A DNA stretch of 61,387 bases from a virus (IMGVR_UViG_3300027721_000016:1-61387); one strand, 5' to 3'. Shown: positions 22,676 through 30,310, numbered from the stretch's first letter. The notes: generated by a model not told the origin, from the letters alone. Translations and numbers: made by a program.

Positions 22676-23208
22676 CCTGCATAATCGGCCTGAAACGAGA
22701 CGGCAAAGTCTACATGGGCGCGGATAGTCGCTATCTGGATGGGTGGCACATAAACAGATCGCCAAACCGCAAGATATTCCGAGCGGGCGAGATGCTGATA
22801 GGCACCAGCGGCAACCTTCGTGTCTCTGACATTTTGCAATACAATCTCGATGTTCCGTCGTTGGGCGGACTGGATCCTGCCAATTACACGGCGCAAGCCG
22901 TTATACCGGCCATCAGGCAGGCTCTGACAGAACATGGCGCTATTGGCCTCATGCCAGATTCGGCCATTATGATTGCCTATCAGGGCTGCCTGTTTATTAT
23001 TGGAGAAGATTTCTCATTGAGCGAAATTGCTGAATATGAGGCGATTGGGGCCGGGGCGAAATACGCATTGGGCAGCATGTATATGTGGGCGTGCGCACAA
23101 CCGCTCGGAGAAAAAGGCGATCCCATGATGCAGATTGAGGCGGCGTTGGCCTGCGCGGCTTACTTCAGCGCGAGCTGCGCCGGGCCGTTTGTAGTTGAAA
23201 AATTGTAG
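22672..23208 (+). CDS. Ntn-hydrolase of proteasome-beta/HslV type
   Basis: 178 residues from the ATG at 22672. MTCIIGLKRDGKVYMGADSR gives an N-terminal Thr2 (the nucleophile after Met removal) and the GADSR strand with the Asp17 equivalent. NRKIFR supplies the Lys33-like residue, followed by IGTSG and GAGAKYALGSMY, as in proteasome beta subunits and HslV. Similar Ntn hydrolases recur in bacteriophages without known function. It might degrade or process proteins during assembly or takeover. It is the last rightward gene before the leftward CRISPR/CysH block. Confidence 0.75.
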   Translation: MTCIIGLKRDGKVYMGADSRYLDGWHINRSPNRKIFRAGEMLIGTSGNLRVSDILQYNLDVPSLGGLDPANYTAQAVIPAIRQALTEHGAIGLMPDSAIMIAYQGCLFIIGEDFSLSEIAEYEAIGAGAKYALGSMYMWACAQPLGEKGDPMMQIEAALACAAYFSASCAGPFVVEKL

Positions 23209-23225
23209 GATGTAAGCTTCATACA

Positions 23226-23918
23226 TCATAAATTTTTAAATCCTGGCATTAATACGCCATCTATATTGTTTGATCCAAGTTTATAAAATTCCGGGTCAAA
23301 CAGCGTCGACATTCTTGTATTCTCAATTCCCAATAACGCACCATATCGGTCATAGTGGCTGCAATATGGCAAATCGTTGCTGACTATATAGGTCCAAACG
23401 TCGCGGGCCGTGAGGTTCATCAATGGGTAACATTCCAACATTTTACCATTCCAACGGAATGGTTCAGATGCTTTGCGTTTGCGTTTTCCGGATTCTTCTC
23501 GGCGGAGGCCAATGAATGCCAGATCGTATCCTTTTGATATCAGATCGGGTTGCACCCGGCCAAACATCTCGGGAAAATAGATGTTTTTGGAAGTTCTGCC
23601 AGCGAGATCATATTTGCTGGATGTGTCCACCCGGATATTCTTTGCCCCAATTGTTCCCGCGATGCCCAATATCTCAGTTTCCAACCCCATCGGAAAATAA
23701 TATTTCCCGAAATAGAAATGTTCAACTAAGACCTCAGGACAGACACGTAGAACCATATGAAGCATAACCAGGCTATCTTTGCCACCTGAGTATGCGATGT
23801 ATGGTTTATTTGCCCGATCGAGGGCCTCTGCAATGAGTCCTTGAGATGCTTCGATCCGGTCTTTGTAATCATCTAATTCAGCATGCATTTGGAAGGCAGC
23901 CTTTTCAATCGGTGTCAT
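23226..23918 (-). CDS. cysH: CysH-like PAPS reductase-family protein
   Basis: 230 residues. YIAYSGGKDSLVMLHMV (about residues 41-57) is the PP-loop (SGGKDS) of adenine-nucleotide alpha hydrolases; FIGLRREESGKRKRK and CYPLMNLTARDVWTYI are the following PAPS-reductase landmarks. No Fe-S Cys pair or C-terminal ECGLH motif is visible, so sulfonucleotide reduction is doubtful. Many PP-loop relatives instead work on nucleic acids (DndC, tRNA thiolation). A CysH-like gene is the known companion of type IV-B CRISPR loci, and here the csf genes lie upstream in the same leftward transcription unit. Last gene of the block. Confidence 0.8.
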   Translation of the reverse strand: MTPIEKAAFQMHAELDDYKDRIEASQGLIAEALDRANKPYIAYSGGKDSLVMLHMVLRVCPEVLVEHFYFGKYYFPMGLETEILGIAGTIGAKNIRVDTSSKYDLAGRTSKNIYFPEMFGRVQPDLISKGYDLAFIGLRREESGKRKRKASEPFRWNGKMLECYPLMNLTARDVWTYIVSNDLPYCSHYDRYGALLGIENTRMSTLFDPEFYKLGSNNIDGVLMPGFKNL

Positions 23919-24102
23919 TGAAATCGTTTAGACTCCTGTCCATACATGGTTTTTTCCCATGAATCTTACCATGAATCTGTTCATATTCTTCTCGGAACGA
24001 TCTTTTAGATGGCTTCTGGTAGCATGTATAGCAGACAGGTCCAACGCCGGATACCGTCATCTTGCCATCCAGGTCAGATGTACCGCATAGTCTACATTTC
24101 AT
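23905..24102 (-). CDS. Zinc-ribbon protein between CysH and glycosyltransferase-like genes
   Basis: 65 residues from the ATG at 24102. CRLCGTSD and CYTCYQK provide a CxxC...CxxC zinc ribbon, followed by a basic, helical tail (KRSFREEYEQIHGKIHGKK). It overlaps both neighbours by 11-14 bases. May be a nucleic-acid-binding accessory for the downstream CysH-like enzyme; inference only. Confidence 0.6.
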   Translation of the reverse strand: MKCRLCGTSDLDGKMTVSGVGPVCYTCYQKPSKRSFREEYEQIHGKIHGKKPCMDRSLNDFNDTD

Positions 24103-24676
24103 AAGTCGTGCTCCTTCTAGGATTTCCAAAACAGTTAGCAGAATGACGCACTAGAGACGGTAGAATATCCGTTGCATGGTCAACTAAGTTAGGTAGGCAG
24201 ATCCAAACAGGCTCCTTTTTGGCCCGAAGGAACATCTGCAATTGCTCATCATGCCAAATTCGATTAGCCAAACGACCGTTATCTAACCAATTAAGATAAT
24301 CATCAAGCAAATCGTGTCTCATTATAACTGCTTCTTCTCCTAAAAACGAGGACGGTGCGGAACGTTCCCATTTTTTCCCCTTTTCGAATGCCAGCCGCGC
24401 GGTTTTTCTGGGACTATACAGAGAAATGAACCGCTTTCCATCACATGTGTCTAACCGCGAAACAAGCTGGTTAATAAAATCTTGGCAAAGACGCACGTCA
24501 TCATGAATTACCATGCCCCAATCATCACCGCGCACTGCATGCCACGCAAGTTCATGTCCATCTGACAATTTCAAATCGGGCCGCTCAATAATGATCAGAT
24601 CACCGGGCAAAAATGGAATTATGTGTTCTTCTGCATATGTCCGCCTCGGTGGCATCAAAGAAAGCGCAATCTTCAT
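24092..24676 (-). CDS. Glycosyltransferase-like protein (GT-A fold candidate)
   Basis: 194 residues from the ATG at 24676, overlapping the DUF3440 stop by ATGA. DDWGMVIHDDVRL (about 50-62) looks like the strand plus DxD-type motif of GT-A transferases. The end, WHDEQLQMFLRAKKEPVWIC then LPNLVDHATDILPS, matches the acceptor-side pattern of GT25/GT32-like enzymes (Pro-x-Leu-Val-x-His). It might glycosylate DNA, a tail protein or a host glycan. Its presence among DNA-modification genes makes base modification worth testing. Confidence 0.55.
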   Translation of the reverse strand: MKIALSLMPPRRTYAEEHIIPFLPGDLIIIERPDLKLSDGHELAWHAVRGDDWGMVIHDDVRLCQDFINQLVSRLDTCDGKRFISLYSPRKTARLAFEKGKKWERSAPSSFLGEEAVIMRHDLLDDYLNWLDNGRLANRIWHDEQLQMFLRAKKEPVWICLPNLVDHATDILPSLVRHSANCFGNPRRSTTYEM

Positions 24677-25746
24677 AGTATTGCCCTCCACCTTTCAAGC
24701 TTATCATTTTTCGGCTTCTTGGTAATTGAGATATTATTTTCCCAATCATTGATTAGAAGTTGCTTACATTGTTGCCGGAAAGTATATTCATCTTTCGGCT
24801 GATCCGCAAATCGCTTCACGAATCTGTATCGCTTCTCAGTTGGTATAGTCGCTAGCAGATAATCGCGATATTCCAGCCACTTTTTGAATGCGTTGGGCAA
24901 TTTCCCGTTGCTGTAGATCATATTTTCTTTAGCATACAAGGCGGCACAATGTGTGCCCTTTATTCGCTTTATGACTTTTTCAAACGTGTCTGGTTCAAGA
25001 ACCTGCAAGTCCGTCAGACACTTGAAAGATTTTTCGTGTATCAGGTTGCTGACACGCATTTTGTTATAGATGCTGGTCCCGTTCATAAAAATTTTGTTGT
25101 AGATATCGTTATAGGAAAACTGGTTATCATATATGTATTTCCAGACATCGCCCATGCCCCAGTCATAAATAGGGTACATTTTGTACGATTTTGAGTTACT
25201 TGATTTGGTGCTCCACTTGATGCCCTTGTATCCAGGATATTTGGTAACTGCCCGATACCGGGTTATTCCCTCCTCTGCTCGGAGGCCTACCAAAAACGCA
25301 CTTCCATCCGGTTGCCAAGCTTCAAACCAGTTAAAGAATTTATAGAATCTTTGGGGGTAGGGATCACTTATAGATTTTATCGAGATGTCCTCTTTTGGCC
25401 TCAGCCATTCGGCTCCTTCCGACCATGCATAGAGCATGTCCTCTTCATAGCTGGTTGAATTCGTCATGTAGATCGGCACTTGATACCACATTGGCACCAC
25501 GTTTGGATGTGCCATCATGGTTCGCACGACATCGATAGTTGCAGCATACTCAACTTCTTGGTCAAGGTAGAACAAATTGATTTTTCTGTCCCTCTTAATC
25601 GCTTCTTCCAGTGCCAGATGATACAAAGCAGTTGAATCCTTTCCACCGCTAACCGATACATATATGTGTTCAAATGTATCAAATATGAACGCAATTCGTT
25701 CGCGGGCGGCTTCAAGGACATTTTTCCCCAAATATTTACGCTTCAT
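24673..25746 (-). CDS. DUF3440-type PAPS reductase-like protein (IbrA-like)
   Basis: 357 residues from the ATG at 25746. IYVSVSGGKDSTALYHLALE (about 28-47) is a PP-loop; LFYLDQEVEYAATIDVVR is the second strand typical of PAPS reductases; FLVGLRAEEGITRYRAV and KMYPIYDWGMGDVWKYI follow. The long C-terminal region with KSFKCLTDLQVLEPDTFEKV is characteristic of the DUF3440/IbrA group. IbrA is usually partnered with the ParB-like IbrB, and a ParB-like gene lies two genes upstream here. It probably uses ATP to activate or transfer sulfur or another group; the substrate is unknown. Confidence 0.8.
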   Translation of the reverse strand: MKRKYLGKNVLEAARERIAFIFDTFEHIYVSVSGGKDSTALYHLALEEAIKRDRKINLFYLDQEVEYAATIDVVRTMMAHPNVVPMWYQVPIYMTNSTSYEEDMLYAWSEGAEWLRPKEDISIKSISDPYPQRFYKFFNWFEAWQPDGSAFLVGLRAEEGITRYRAVTKYPGYKGIKWSTKSSNSKSYKMYPIYDWGMGDVWKYIYDNQFSYNDIYNKIFMNGTSIYNKMRVSNLIHEKSFKCLTDLQVLEPDTFEKVIKRIKGTHCAALYAKENMIYSNGKLPNAFKKWLEYRDYLLATIPTEKRYRFVKRFADQPKDEYTFRQQCKQLLINDWENNISITKKPKNDKLERWRAIL

Positions 25747-26569
25747 AAAGAGCCTCTGTAAGGTCGTTTGTCTCAGATACAATTCGTTCTATTTCGGATC
25801 GCAGATAGAGATCTACCTTCAGGTCGGTGACGTGAAACGTCATCTCTTCCCTTATGTTATAGAGTTTTTTCATGTCGGAGAAGATATTTCGCTCAGGGCA
25901 GATAGATTTTGCATAATCAGTTAGTCCCTTTATGATGCTCTTGATATTGGTTTTGGTATCAAAAAGCTCTTCTTTCAGAACATAGTATTCTTCTTGTTGC
26001 TCATCGGTTACATGATGCTCATCGAAGTTGATTTCGAAGTCGAAGAACTTCTGGTAATGCATCTTAGTATGTTCTCCGACTTTCGAAACTATCCAAGGTA
26101 CCTGTAAAGGTCTTTCTGCCAATCGGCCATCTTGCCAGGCACGATAAGCAGATTCCGCCGCGAATGAATGGTTATACTCCATAATAGTGGTTCGGAGTAA
26201 ACTATAAGGCCACATGATACGCCAGATTTCATCTTTGAAAGGCACGGTATCGATCGAGTACTTGCAACCATATTTGGAATAGTTAAATGCATACTCATAT
26301 CTCTGATCGCACCGGTTGGCAGGAGTCATCATATCGCTTATTCCGAGCACCACCAAAGCATTATTCTCATTATCCTGTAGCACTTCCTTGGTACTCGATC
26401 CATAGTTTTCAAAATCTATGAACGCGATGTCTGGCAATGCTAGAAGCGATGGATCGAATAATGGACTTTTAGACGTATATAGGCAATGAACCTCATTGAA
26501 TCCCGTAATGCCTGTCAAGATACCAGGAACATCCGCCGGATTCTTAGTGAAATGGCATCTGCCGATCAT
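25736..26569 (-). CDS. Conserved-context protein of unknown function between ParB-like and DUF3440
   Basis: 277 residues, soluble. The N-terminal half is alpha/beta (VHCLYTSKSPLF, DIAFIDFENYG, ALVVLGISDM) and the C-terminal half is mostly helical coiled segments (EEYYVLKEELFDTKTNIKSI; LRSEIERIVSETNDL). I cannot name a family. Its 4-base and 11-base overlaps with the ParB-like and DUF3440 genes imply a stoichiometric partner in that module. Confidence 0.6.
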   Translation of the reverse strand: MIGRCHFTKNPADVPGILTGITGFNEVHCLYTSKSPLFDPSLLALPDIAFIDFENYGSSTKEVLQDNENNALVVLGISDMMTPANRCDQRYEYAFNYSKYGCKYSIDTVPFKDEIWRIMWPYSLLRTTIMEYNHSFAAESAYRAWQDGRLAERPLQVPWIVSKVGEHTKMHYQKFFDFEINFDEHHVTDEQQEEYYVLKEELFDTKTNIKSIIKGLTDYAKSICPERNIFSDMKKLYNIREEMTFHVTDLKVDLYLRSEIERIVSETNDLTEALYEA

Positions 26570-27177
26570 TCTTCAACCCCCCACGCCTCCGCATATTCGT
26601 TCGCCCTAAGCATCTTGGCTGCCCCGGCTGTCTGCTTGAGTCTCAACAGCTCTTCAGTGGTCATGCCTAGATGAGCCGCGATCTGTTCATCCGATTCTCC
26701 GGACGACATTCGCTTAACAAGTTCGCCCATGAGATCGACTTGGTGACGGCCCCGCGCGCGATTATGCCTAACCGTTGAAGCATATCGTTCTTCGACCGTT
26801 TTGTTGATCTTTGTTATGGGAAGGTATCCGTAAATCCTCGCTTTGATATCCGGGTTTTGTTCGGGTATCTGCGATCTATGAAACCCATCGACCACTGTGT
26901 TTTTGTCGCCATCTCGACACGATACGATCGGCTGAGTAATACCGTCTTCGCGAATCGAAATCGCCAACAGCTTCATTTCCGGTTTTGCGACTTTGTTGGG
27001 ATTGTAGTCGTTTCTTACCACGGTGCTTGCCTGAACCCACACAACCAAGTCTACAGGCTCGTTTTTGAATGGACTGATTTCATGCAGCGCGGTTCTCATC
27101 TCATTCAAGGCATCTACCTTTTCCGCTAAAGGCAGTGCGTCGATGTGTTTCAACACATCCACCATTCCAGGAATCAT
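26566..27177 (-). CDS. ParB/Srx-fold protein (IbrB-like)
   Basis: 203 residues from the ATG at 27177, which overlaps the csf3 stop by ATGA. The ParB core is visible: WVQASTVVRNDYNPNKV, then LLAISIREDGITQPIV and VVDGFHRSQI (the GxHR motif that binds nucleotide in ParB/Srx folds). A C-terminal helix-turn-helix (EQIAAHLGMTTEELLRLKQ) follows. In the IbrAB pair this fold accompanies a DUF3440 PAPS reductase; it may bind CTP/ATP or DNA. Position directly after csf3 suggests joint expression with the CRISPR complex. Confidence 0.78.
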   Translation of the reverse strand: MIPGMVDVLKHIDALPLAEKVDALNEMRTALHEISPFKNEPVDLVVWVQASTVVRNDYNPNKVAKPEMKLLAISIREDGITQPIVSCRDGDKNTVVDGFHRSQIPEQNPDIKARIYGYLPITKINKTVEERYASTVRHNRARGRHQVDLMGELVKRMSSGESDEQIAAHLGMTTEELLRLKQTAGAAKMLRANEYAEAWGVEE

Positions 27178-27872
27178 ATCTCGCATCTCCCCCCAGGAGC
27201 AACACACATAGCCACATTCTCTGGTGCCCATCCAGGGAACGTATAAGCTAATCGCATCACTCGGATATTCTCAAACGATTTCAGCATGTTACATGGGATA
27301 GATCGCATCGCGATACCGTCTTTCGTGATGCTCCAATCAGTCGGTAATTCAGATATCGCGAAGCCGCAAACTTCGCCCCCACCAACTGCCCGCTTCTTCC
27401 CAAGATGCCTGATAGGAGATAGCAACCTCTTCAGTTCTTCCAGATTTCCGTTCATGTAGAATTTCACCGTCTTGCTGGCGGAATACGGGAATTTCATCAT
27501 ATAGTCCCTCATCATGCCGCTATTTCGCCGTATCCTGGTTTTGGTTTTCAGGTCCGCCGCCTCATGAAAACGCTTGTAGAGGACGGTTGTGTGCATCTCA
27601 TCAGTATCAAGAATTGATGCACTTGCGTGATAGATCAGACCCGTTTTTTGCAGGGGCAATCTCAGGAATTTCGATACTGGCAGCGGCTCTTTGGTGGGCA
27701 AGTTGTAGAACTCATCTCCTAGCATATCTTCCATCAGCATTCTAGCTACCAGCGCATCGCCAAAAATCCAAGGGAAGGCCATCATAAGCGGTGTTGCCAA
27801 CGAGAATGTTATCTCACATGGCTGGAAATCGGCAGGCGGGTTGTATGCCGCTAACCGATCTAATACAGTCAT
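27174..27872 (-). CDS. csf3: Type IV CRISPR Csf3 (Cas5-like) protein
   Basis: 232 residues. The N-terminal strand CEITFSLATPLMMAFPWIF and the switch to LDALLA-like ALVARMLMED match the RAMP start of Csf3. KRAVGGGEVCGFAISEL is the Gly-rich loop of RAMP proteins, and DGIAMRSIPCNML is the Csf3 G-x-x-x-R-P-I-P-like ending. Cas5-family proteins cap the 5' handle end of the guide RNA. Coupled by ATGA to csf2 upstream and to the ParB-like gene downstream. Family assignment is by motif reading; a profile search would settle it. Confidence 0.82.
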   Translation of the reverse strand: MTVLDRLAAYNPPADFQPCEITFSLATPLMMAFPWIFGDALVARMLMEDMLGDEFYNLPTKEPLPVSKFLRLPLQKTGLIYHASASILDTDEMHTTVLYKRFHEAADLKTKTRIRRNSGMMRDYMMKFPYSASKTVKFYMNGNLEELKRLLSPIRHLGKKRAVGGGEVCGFAISELPTDWSITKDGIAMRSIPCNMLKSFENIRVMRLAYTFPGWAPENVAMCVAPGGRCEI

Positions 27873-28699
27873 CCCTGCTCCAATGTCTGCAACATCTTCA
27901 GCATGTCGTCTTTGTTGGCCTCTACAAAATCAAGGTACGGCTTCGCGTCAGGCTTCGCGGGATAATCTAGCCGGACTTCTGCGTTTCCAGTTCCAGATTT
28001 CGCACCAAGGCGGGGTCTGAGCATCCACAGATCAATCATTCTGCCCAGGCACGCGGCTTCGATCTCGGACGGATTTTGCAGCACAAACCCATGCTGAAAT
28101 ACCGTTGCCGGTGGGATGTACCACCAGGTATGGAGCATCTGCGAGGAATCGCCGCCTTCGGCTTTTGCGTCCTGGCTCATTTCGTCTCTCCTGGTATTGA
28201 ATGTCTGTTTTTGCAGATCACCAATGCTTGCCGTTATCGTCTCAGGATTTCGCAGAATGCCTGCCAGCTCCTTGCATCTAGGCACGGCATAGGCTACATC
28301 CAGCTTTCCCTCTAGCATCTGGTTCCTCATTGCAGTTCCGAGCAACGCGACCGGCGGCAACAAGCCACGGATTTGCTTTTTCAACGCCAGATCTATGTAC
28401 CCGCTGTCCTTCTCATCTACTTGCTCCAAGGTCCCGCCCGCGAAAAGGCTGTGATAAAGCCGCACTTGGCCTTTAGCATCGGCTGGCTGGAATCCCACCA
28501 GATCAATGAGATCTGCCATGATTAGGCGACGTAGAACGCCTCTGATGGCATTGCCGGAGACGACAGGCACCTCTTCCGGTCCGGTTGGCAGGTTGTAAAT
28601 TATTGTCCGAAGTCCTTTGTCATTTCCATTGTTCTCATCCGATCCGCTATGGATCGGGCTAAGGGCAGTTATTGTGCCCGGCACATCTAATATCTTCAT
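27869..28699 (-). CDS. csf2: Type IV CRISPR Csf2 (Cas7-like) backbone protein
   Basis: 276 residues. SPIHSGSDENNGNDKG (about 14-29) and VVSGNAIRGVLRRLI (about 45-59) are the classic Cas7/RAMP N-terminal motifs. LYHSLFAGGTLEQ, then PPVALLGTAMRNQMLEGKLD (about 114-133) correspond to the FsGG.l...P.lslfGsa..n.ml.GkL pattern of Csf2. Cas7 proteins polymerise along guide RNA. It overlaps cas11 upstream and csf3 downstream by ATGA, so the subunits are tightly coupled. Confidence 0.88.
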   Translation of the reverse strand: MKILDVPGTITALSPIHSGSDENNGNDKGLRTIIYNLPTGPEEVPVVSGNAIRGVLRRLIMADLIDLVGFQPADAKGQVRLYHSLFAGGTLEQVDEKDSGYIDLALKKQIRGLLPPVALLGTAMRNQMLEGKLDVAYAVPRCKELAGILRNPETITASIGDLQKQTFNTRRDEMSQDAKAEGGDSSQMLHTWWYIPPATVFQHGFVLQNPSEIEAACLGRMIDLWMLRPRLGAKSGTGNAEVRLDYPAKPDAKPYLDFVEANKDDMLKMLQTLEQG

Positions 28700-29070
28700 A
28701 CAAATTTCTCCAATGATGCATTACCGTTCAAGGTCTTTTTTTCTTTTGCAAGTTTCGCGACCAAGAGAGCGATATATATGCTCTCGTTTCGCATTCGCCT
28801 GAGAACTTCAGGAGTTTCCTTTTCTAGATCCAAAAGTAGATCAGGATCGTATTCGAATGCAGTTGCCGTTCCGCCACGGGCTTGAAGCGGACATTTGGCG
28901 GCGATCGTCTCAAGTGCCGCCGCCACAGTGCGCTCATGGCCACCGATACGGATTCTACCTGCCATGAAATCATATGCCGACTTGGCGCCTGCTTTCTTCC
29001 AATCGATACTTCTGTAGCAATTGGCTAGAGTTTCGGCCAACTTCCTATAGATTTCATCTGGAAATTCCAT
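28696..29070 (-). CDS. cas11: Cas11-like small subunit of type IV-B complex (candidate)
   Basis: 124 residues, almost all alpha-helical (YRKLAETLANCYRSIDWKKAG; VLRRMRNESIYIALLVAKL). Size, helical content and position immediately before csf2 match the Cas11 small subunit of type IV-B loci (order csf1-cas11-csf2-csf3). Sequence conservation of Cas11 is low, so this rests on context and composition. Its start overlaps the end of a 54-residue gene by 17 bases. Confidence 0.65.
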   Translation of the reverse strand: MEFPDEIYRKLAETLANCYRSIDWKKAGAKSAYDFMAGRIRIGGHERTVAAALETIAAKCPLQARGGTATAFEYDPDLLLDLEKETPEVLRRMRNESIYIALLVAKLAKEKKTLNGNASLEKFV

Positions 29071-29218
29071 ATTTCTCCCCCCATAGTTTCAATGCTTCTG
29101 ATCCGGCGGCGGTGAGATCGCCGCGTTTGATTTTTCGCCCTAAGCGCCGTTCTAGGACGGCATGGAATAGGGCATTCTCTTCATCCGAGATCGAGAAAAA
29201 GATGCCTTTGGCGGGCAT
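29054..29218 (-). CDS. 54-residue helical protein between csf1 and cas11
   Basis: MPAKGIFFSISDEENALFHA... has a short strand, then two helices (LFHAVLERRLGRKIKRGDLT; GSEALKLWGEKYG), a layout compatible with a ribbon-helix-helix or small HTH. It starts 1 base before the previous gene ends and overlaps cas11. Could regulate the operon or be an extra complex subunit. Not recognised. Confidence 0.5.
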   Translation of the reverse strand: MPAKGIFFSISDEENALFHAVLERRLGRKIKRGDLTAAGSEALKLWGEKYGISR

Positions 29219-29512
29219 TTAGGCCCTCAGTTCGTCGTTCATCTCGACGATTGCGATACGATCTTCTATCATCTCATCGAGCCAATCTTTCCCGATGAAG
29301 GGACTTCTCCATTCATCGCTGATATGGATTTCGTACTGGCTGGATGGAATGTTTTCAAACCAGCTGCCGCTTGTGTCCCTGTAGAGAATCTGTTTTAGTT
29401 CTCCTGTTATTCTATCTACGAAAAAGGAGTTTCCTTTTCCGCCTCTCTTTCTCATGTAGCTCATCATTGCCCGGCGGGCGTCCGTGTTCGGTCTTGCGAT
29501 CTCAGTTGCCAT
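29219..29512 (-). CDS. 97-residue protein, first gene after the internal csf promoter
   Basis: MATEIARPNTDARRAMMSYM... has a basic N-terminal helix (RRAMMSYMRKRGGKGN) followed by a beta-rich centre (SFFVDRITGELKQILYRD) and an acidic end. No known family. It lies right behind the TATA box at 29534-29549, which makes it the leader gene of the unit that includes cas11, csf2 and csf3. Confidence 0.6.
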   Translation of the reverse strand: MATEIARPNTDARRAMMSYMRKRGGKGNSFFVDRITGELKQILYRDTSGSWFENIPSSQYEIHISDEWRSPFIGKDWLDEMIEDRIAIVEMNDELRA

Positions 29513-29533
29513 AATACTAGCTAGTCTAGCTAT

Positions 29534-29549
29534 CTATATATACCTTTCG
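29534..29549 (-). promoter_or_regulatory. BRE/TATA promoter of the cas11-csf2-csf3 unit
   Basis: Read on the minus strand: CGAAAGGTATATATAG. The purine-rich GAAAGG (BRE) directly before TATATATAG is the canonical archaeal core promoter. The TATA centre lies about 26 bases before the ATG at 29512, so the mRNA may be leaderless. It falls in the 42-base gap after csf1. Confidence 0.75.
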
Positions 29550-29554
29550 CCTGC

Positions 29555-30310
29555 CTAGCTCACAAACACCGCCATGCACCATGCAGGATCTGCCGCGCGG
29601 TGCCGCAAATCGCTAAGCACCGACGGCACGTCAAACCCAGCGTCGATCAGCTTCGCGACTCCGCCTGCACCCACATGGCCGCTTTCCAGCTCAGCTTTCG
29701 ACAACAGCACTTTGCCTGGTCGACTAGGATCAATACGCAGCATATCTATCAGCTTCAAGTCTAGATGCAACTTGGCTCGATCGATATAAGTTGGCTCATA
29801 GTCACATCCTGCCAAGAAGTACTCGCGGGAAGTGCTCACACCGCCGTTCAATCTGATCATTGCCTGCCAGGTCGTCTTTTTGTAGGTTCTGGTTAGGGAA
29901 ACCACAAACGGCGGCTCTGGTGGGTCGGTCAGTATGGAGCGCGGCGTTCTTTCGGGTAATGAGAATACTTCCGAAAGATCCCTTGCCACTAGCTGCTTGT
30001 CACCTGGCTTAGGCTCTCTTTTCGGGAAGCGAATGACACCGACGCCTTCAGAGGTCGCGTACCACGCATTGCTCCTGTAGAGCTTGCCCGCGCTCTGTTT
30101 TGCGCCGGGGATCTCTGCCGTCATCAGGTGGTGGCAGTTGGGACAGATCACGTTGCCGCCTGATAGCAGTGGCGCATTACAAAAGCTGTCACTGAAAATG
30201 GGAGGATGGCCTTCTGGGGTGGGTTCACCACAGAAAACGCAATTTCCTGTCATATTGCCATGCACCGGATCGATCTTCCGAGCCATCACGACCAATTCAG
30301 ATAGGTTCAT
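29555..30310 (-). CDS. csf1: Type IV CRISPR Csf1 (large-subunit-like, zinc-binding) protein
   Basis: 251 residues. The N-terminus has CVFCGEPTPEGH (Cys23, Cys26) and, after about 27 residues, CPNCHHLM (Cys56, Cys59), forming the zinc finger typical of Csf1. In the middle, PPEPPFVVSLTRTYKKTTWQ corresponds to the PPFV...KH-type segment of Csf1. The C-terminus is helical with a Gly-rich turn. Csf1 is the Cas8-like subunit of type IV effectors. It follows PCNA after 9 bases and is separated from the other csf genes by a promoter and two small genes. Confidence 0.78.
   Translation of the reverse strand: MNLSELVVMARKIDPVHGNMTGNCVFCGEPTPEGHPPIFSDSFCNAPLLSGGNVICPNCHHLMTAEIPGAKQSAGKLYRSNAWYATSEGVGVIRFPKREPKPGDKQLVARDLSEVFSLPERTPRSILTDPPEPPFVVSLTRTYKKTTWQAMIRLNGGVSTSREYFLAGCDYEPTYIDRAKLHLDLKLIDMLRIDPSRPGKVLLSKAELESGHVGAGGVAKLIDAGFDVPSVLSDLRHRAADPAWCMAVFVS

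Noticed and set aside
23226-23918. Genuine sulfate-assimilation PAPS reductase (metabolic CysH)
   Set aside because: No Fe-S Cys pair or C-terminal catalytic Cys motif is visible and no assimilation genes surround it; a nucleic-acid-linked or CRISPR-associated role fits better.
26566-27177. Plasmid-type ParB partition protein
   Set aside because: No ParA gene or parS-like repeats nearby; the pairing with DUF3440 matches IbrB-like proteins instead.
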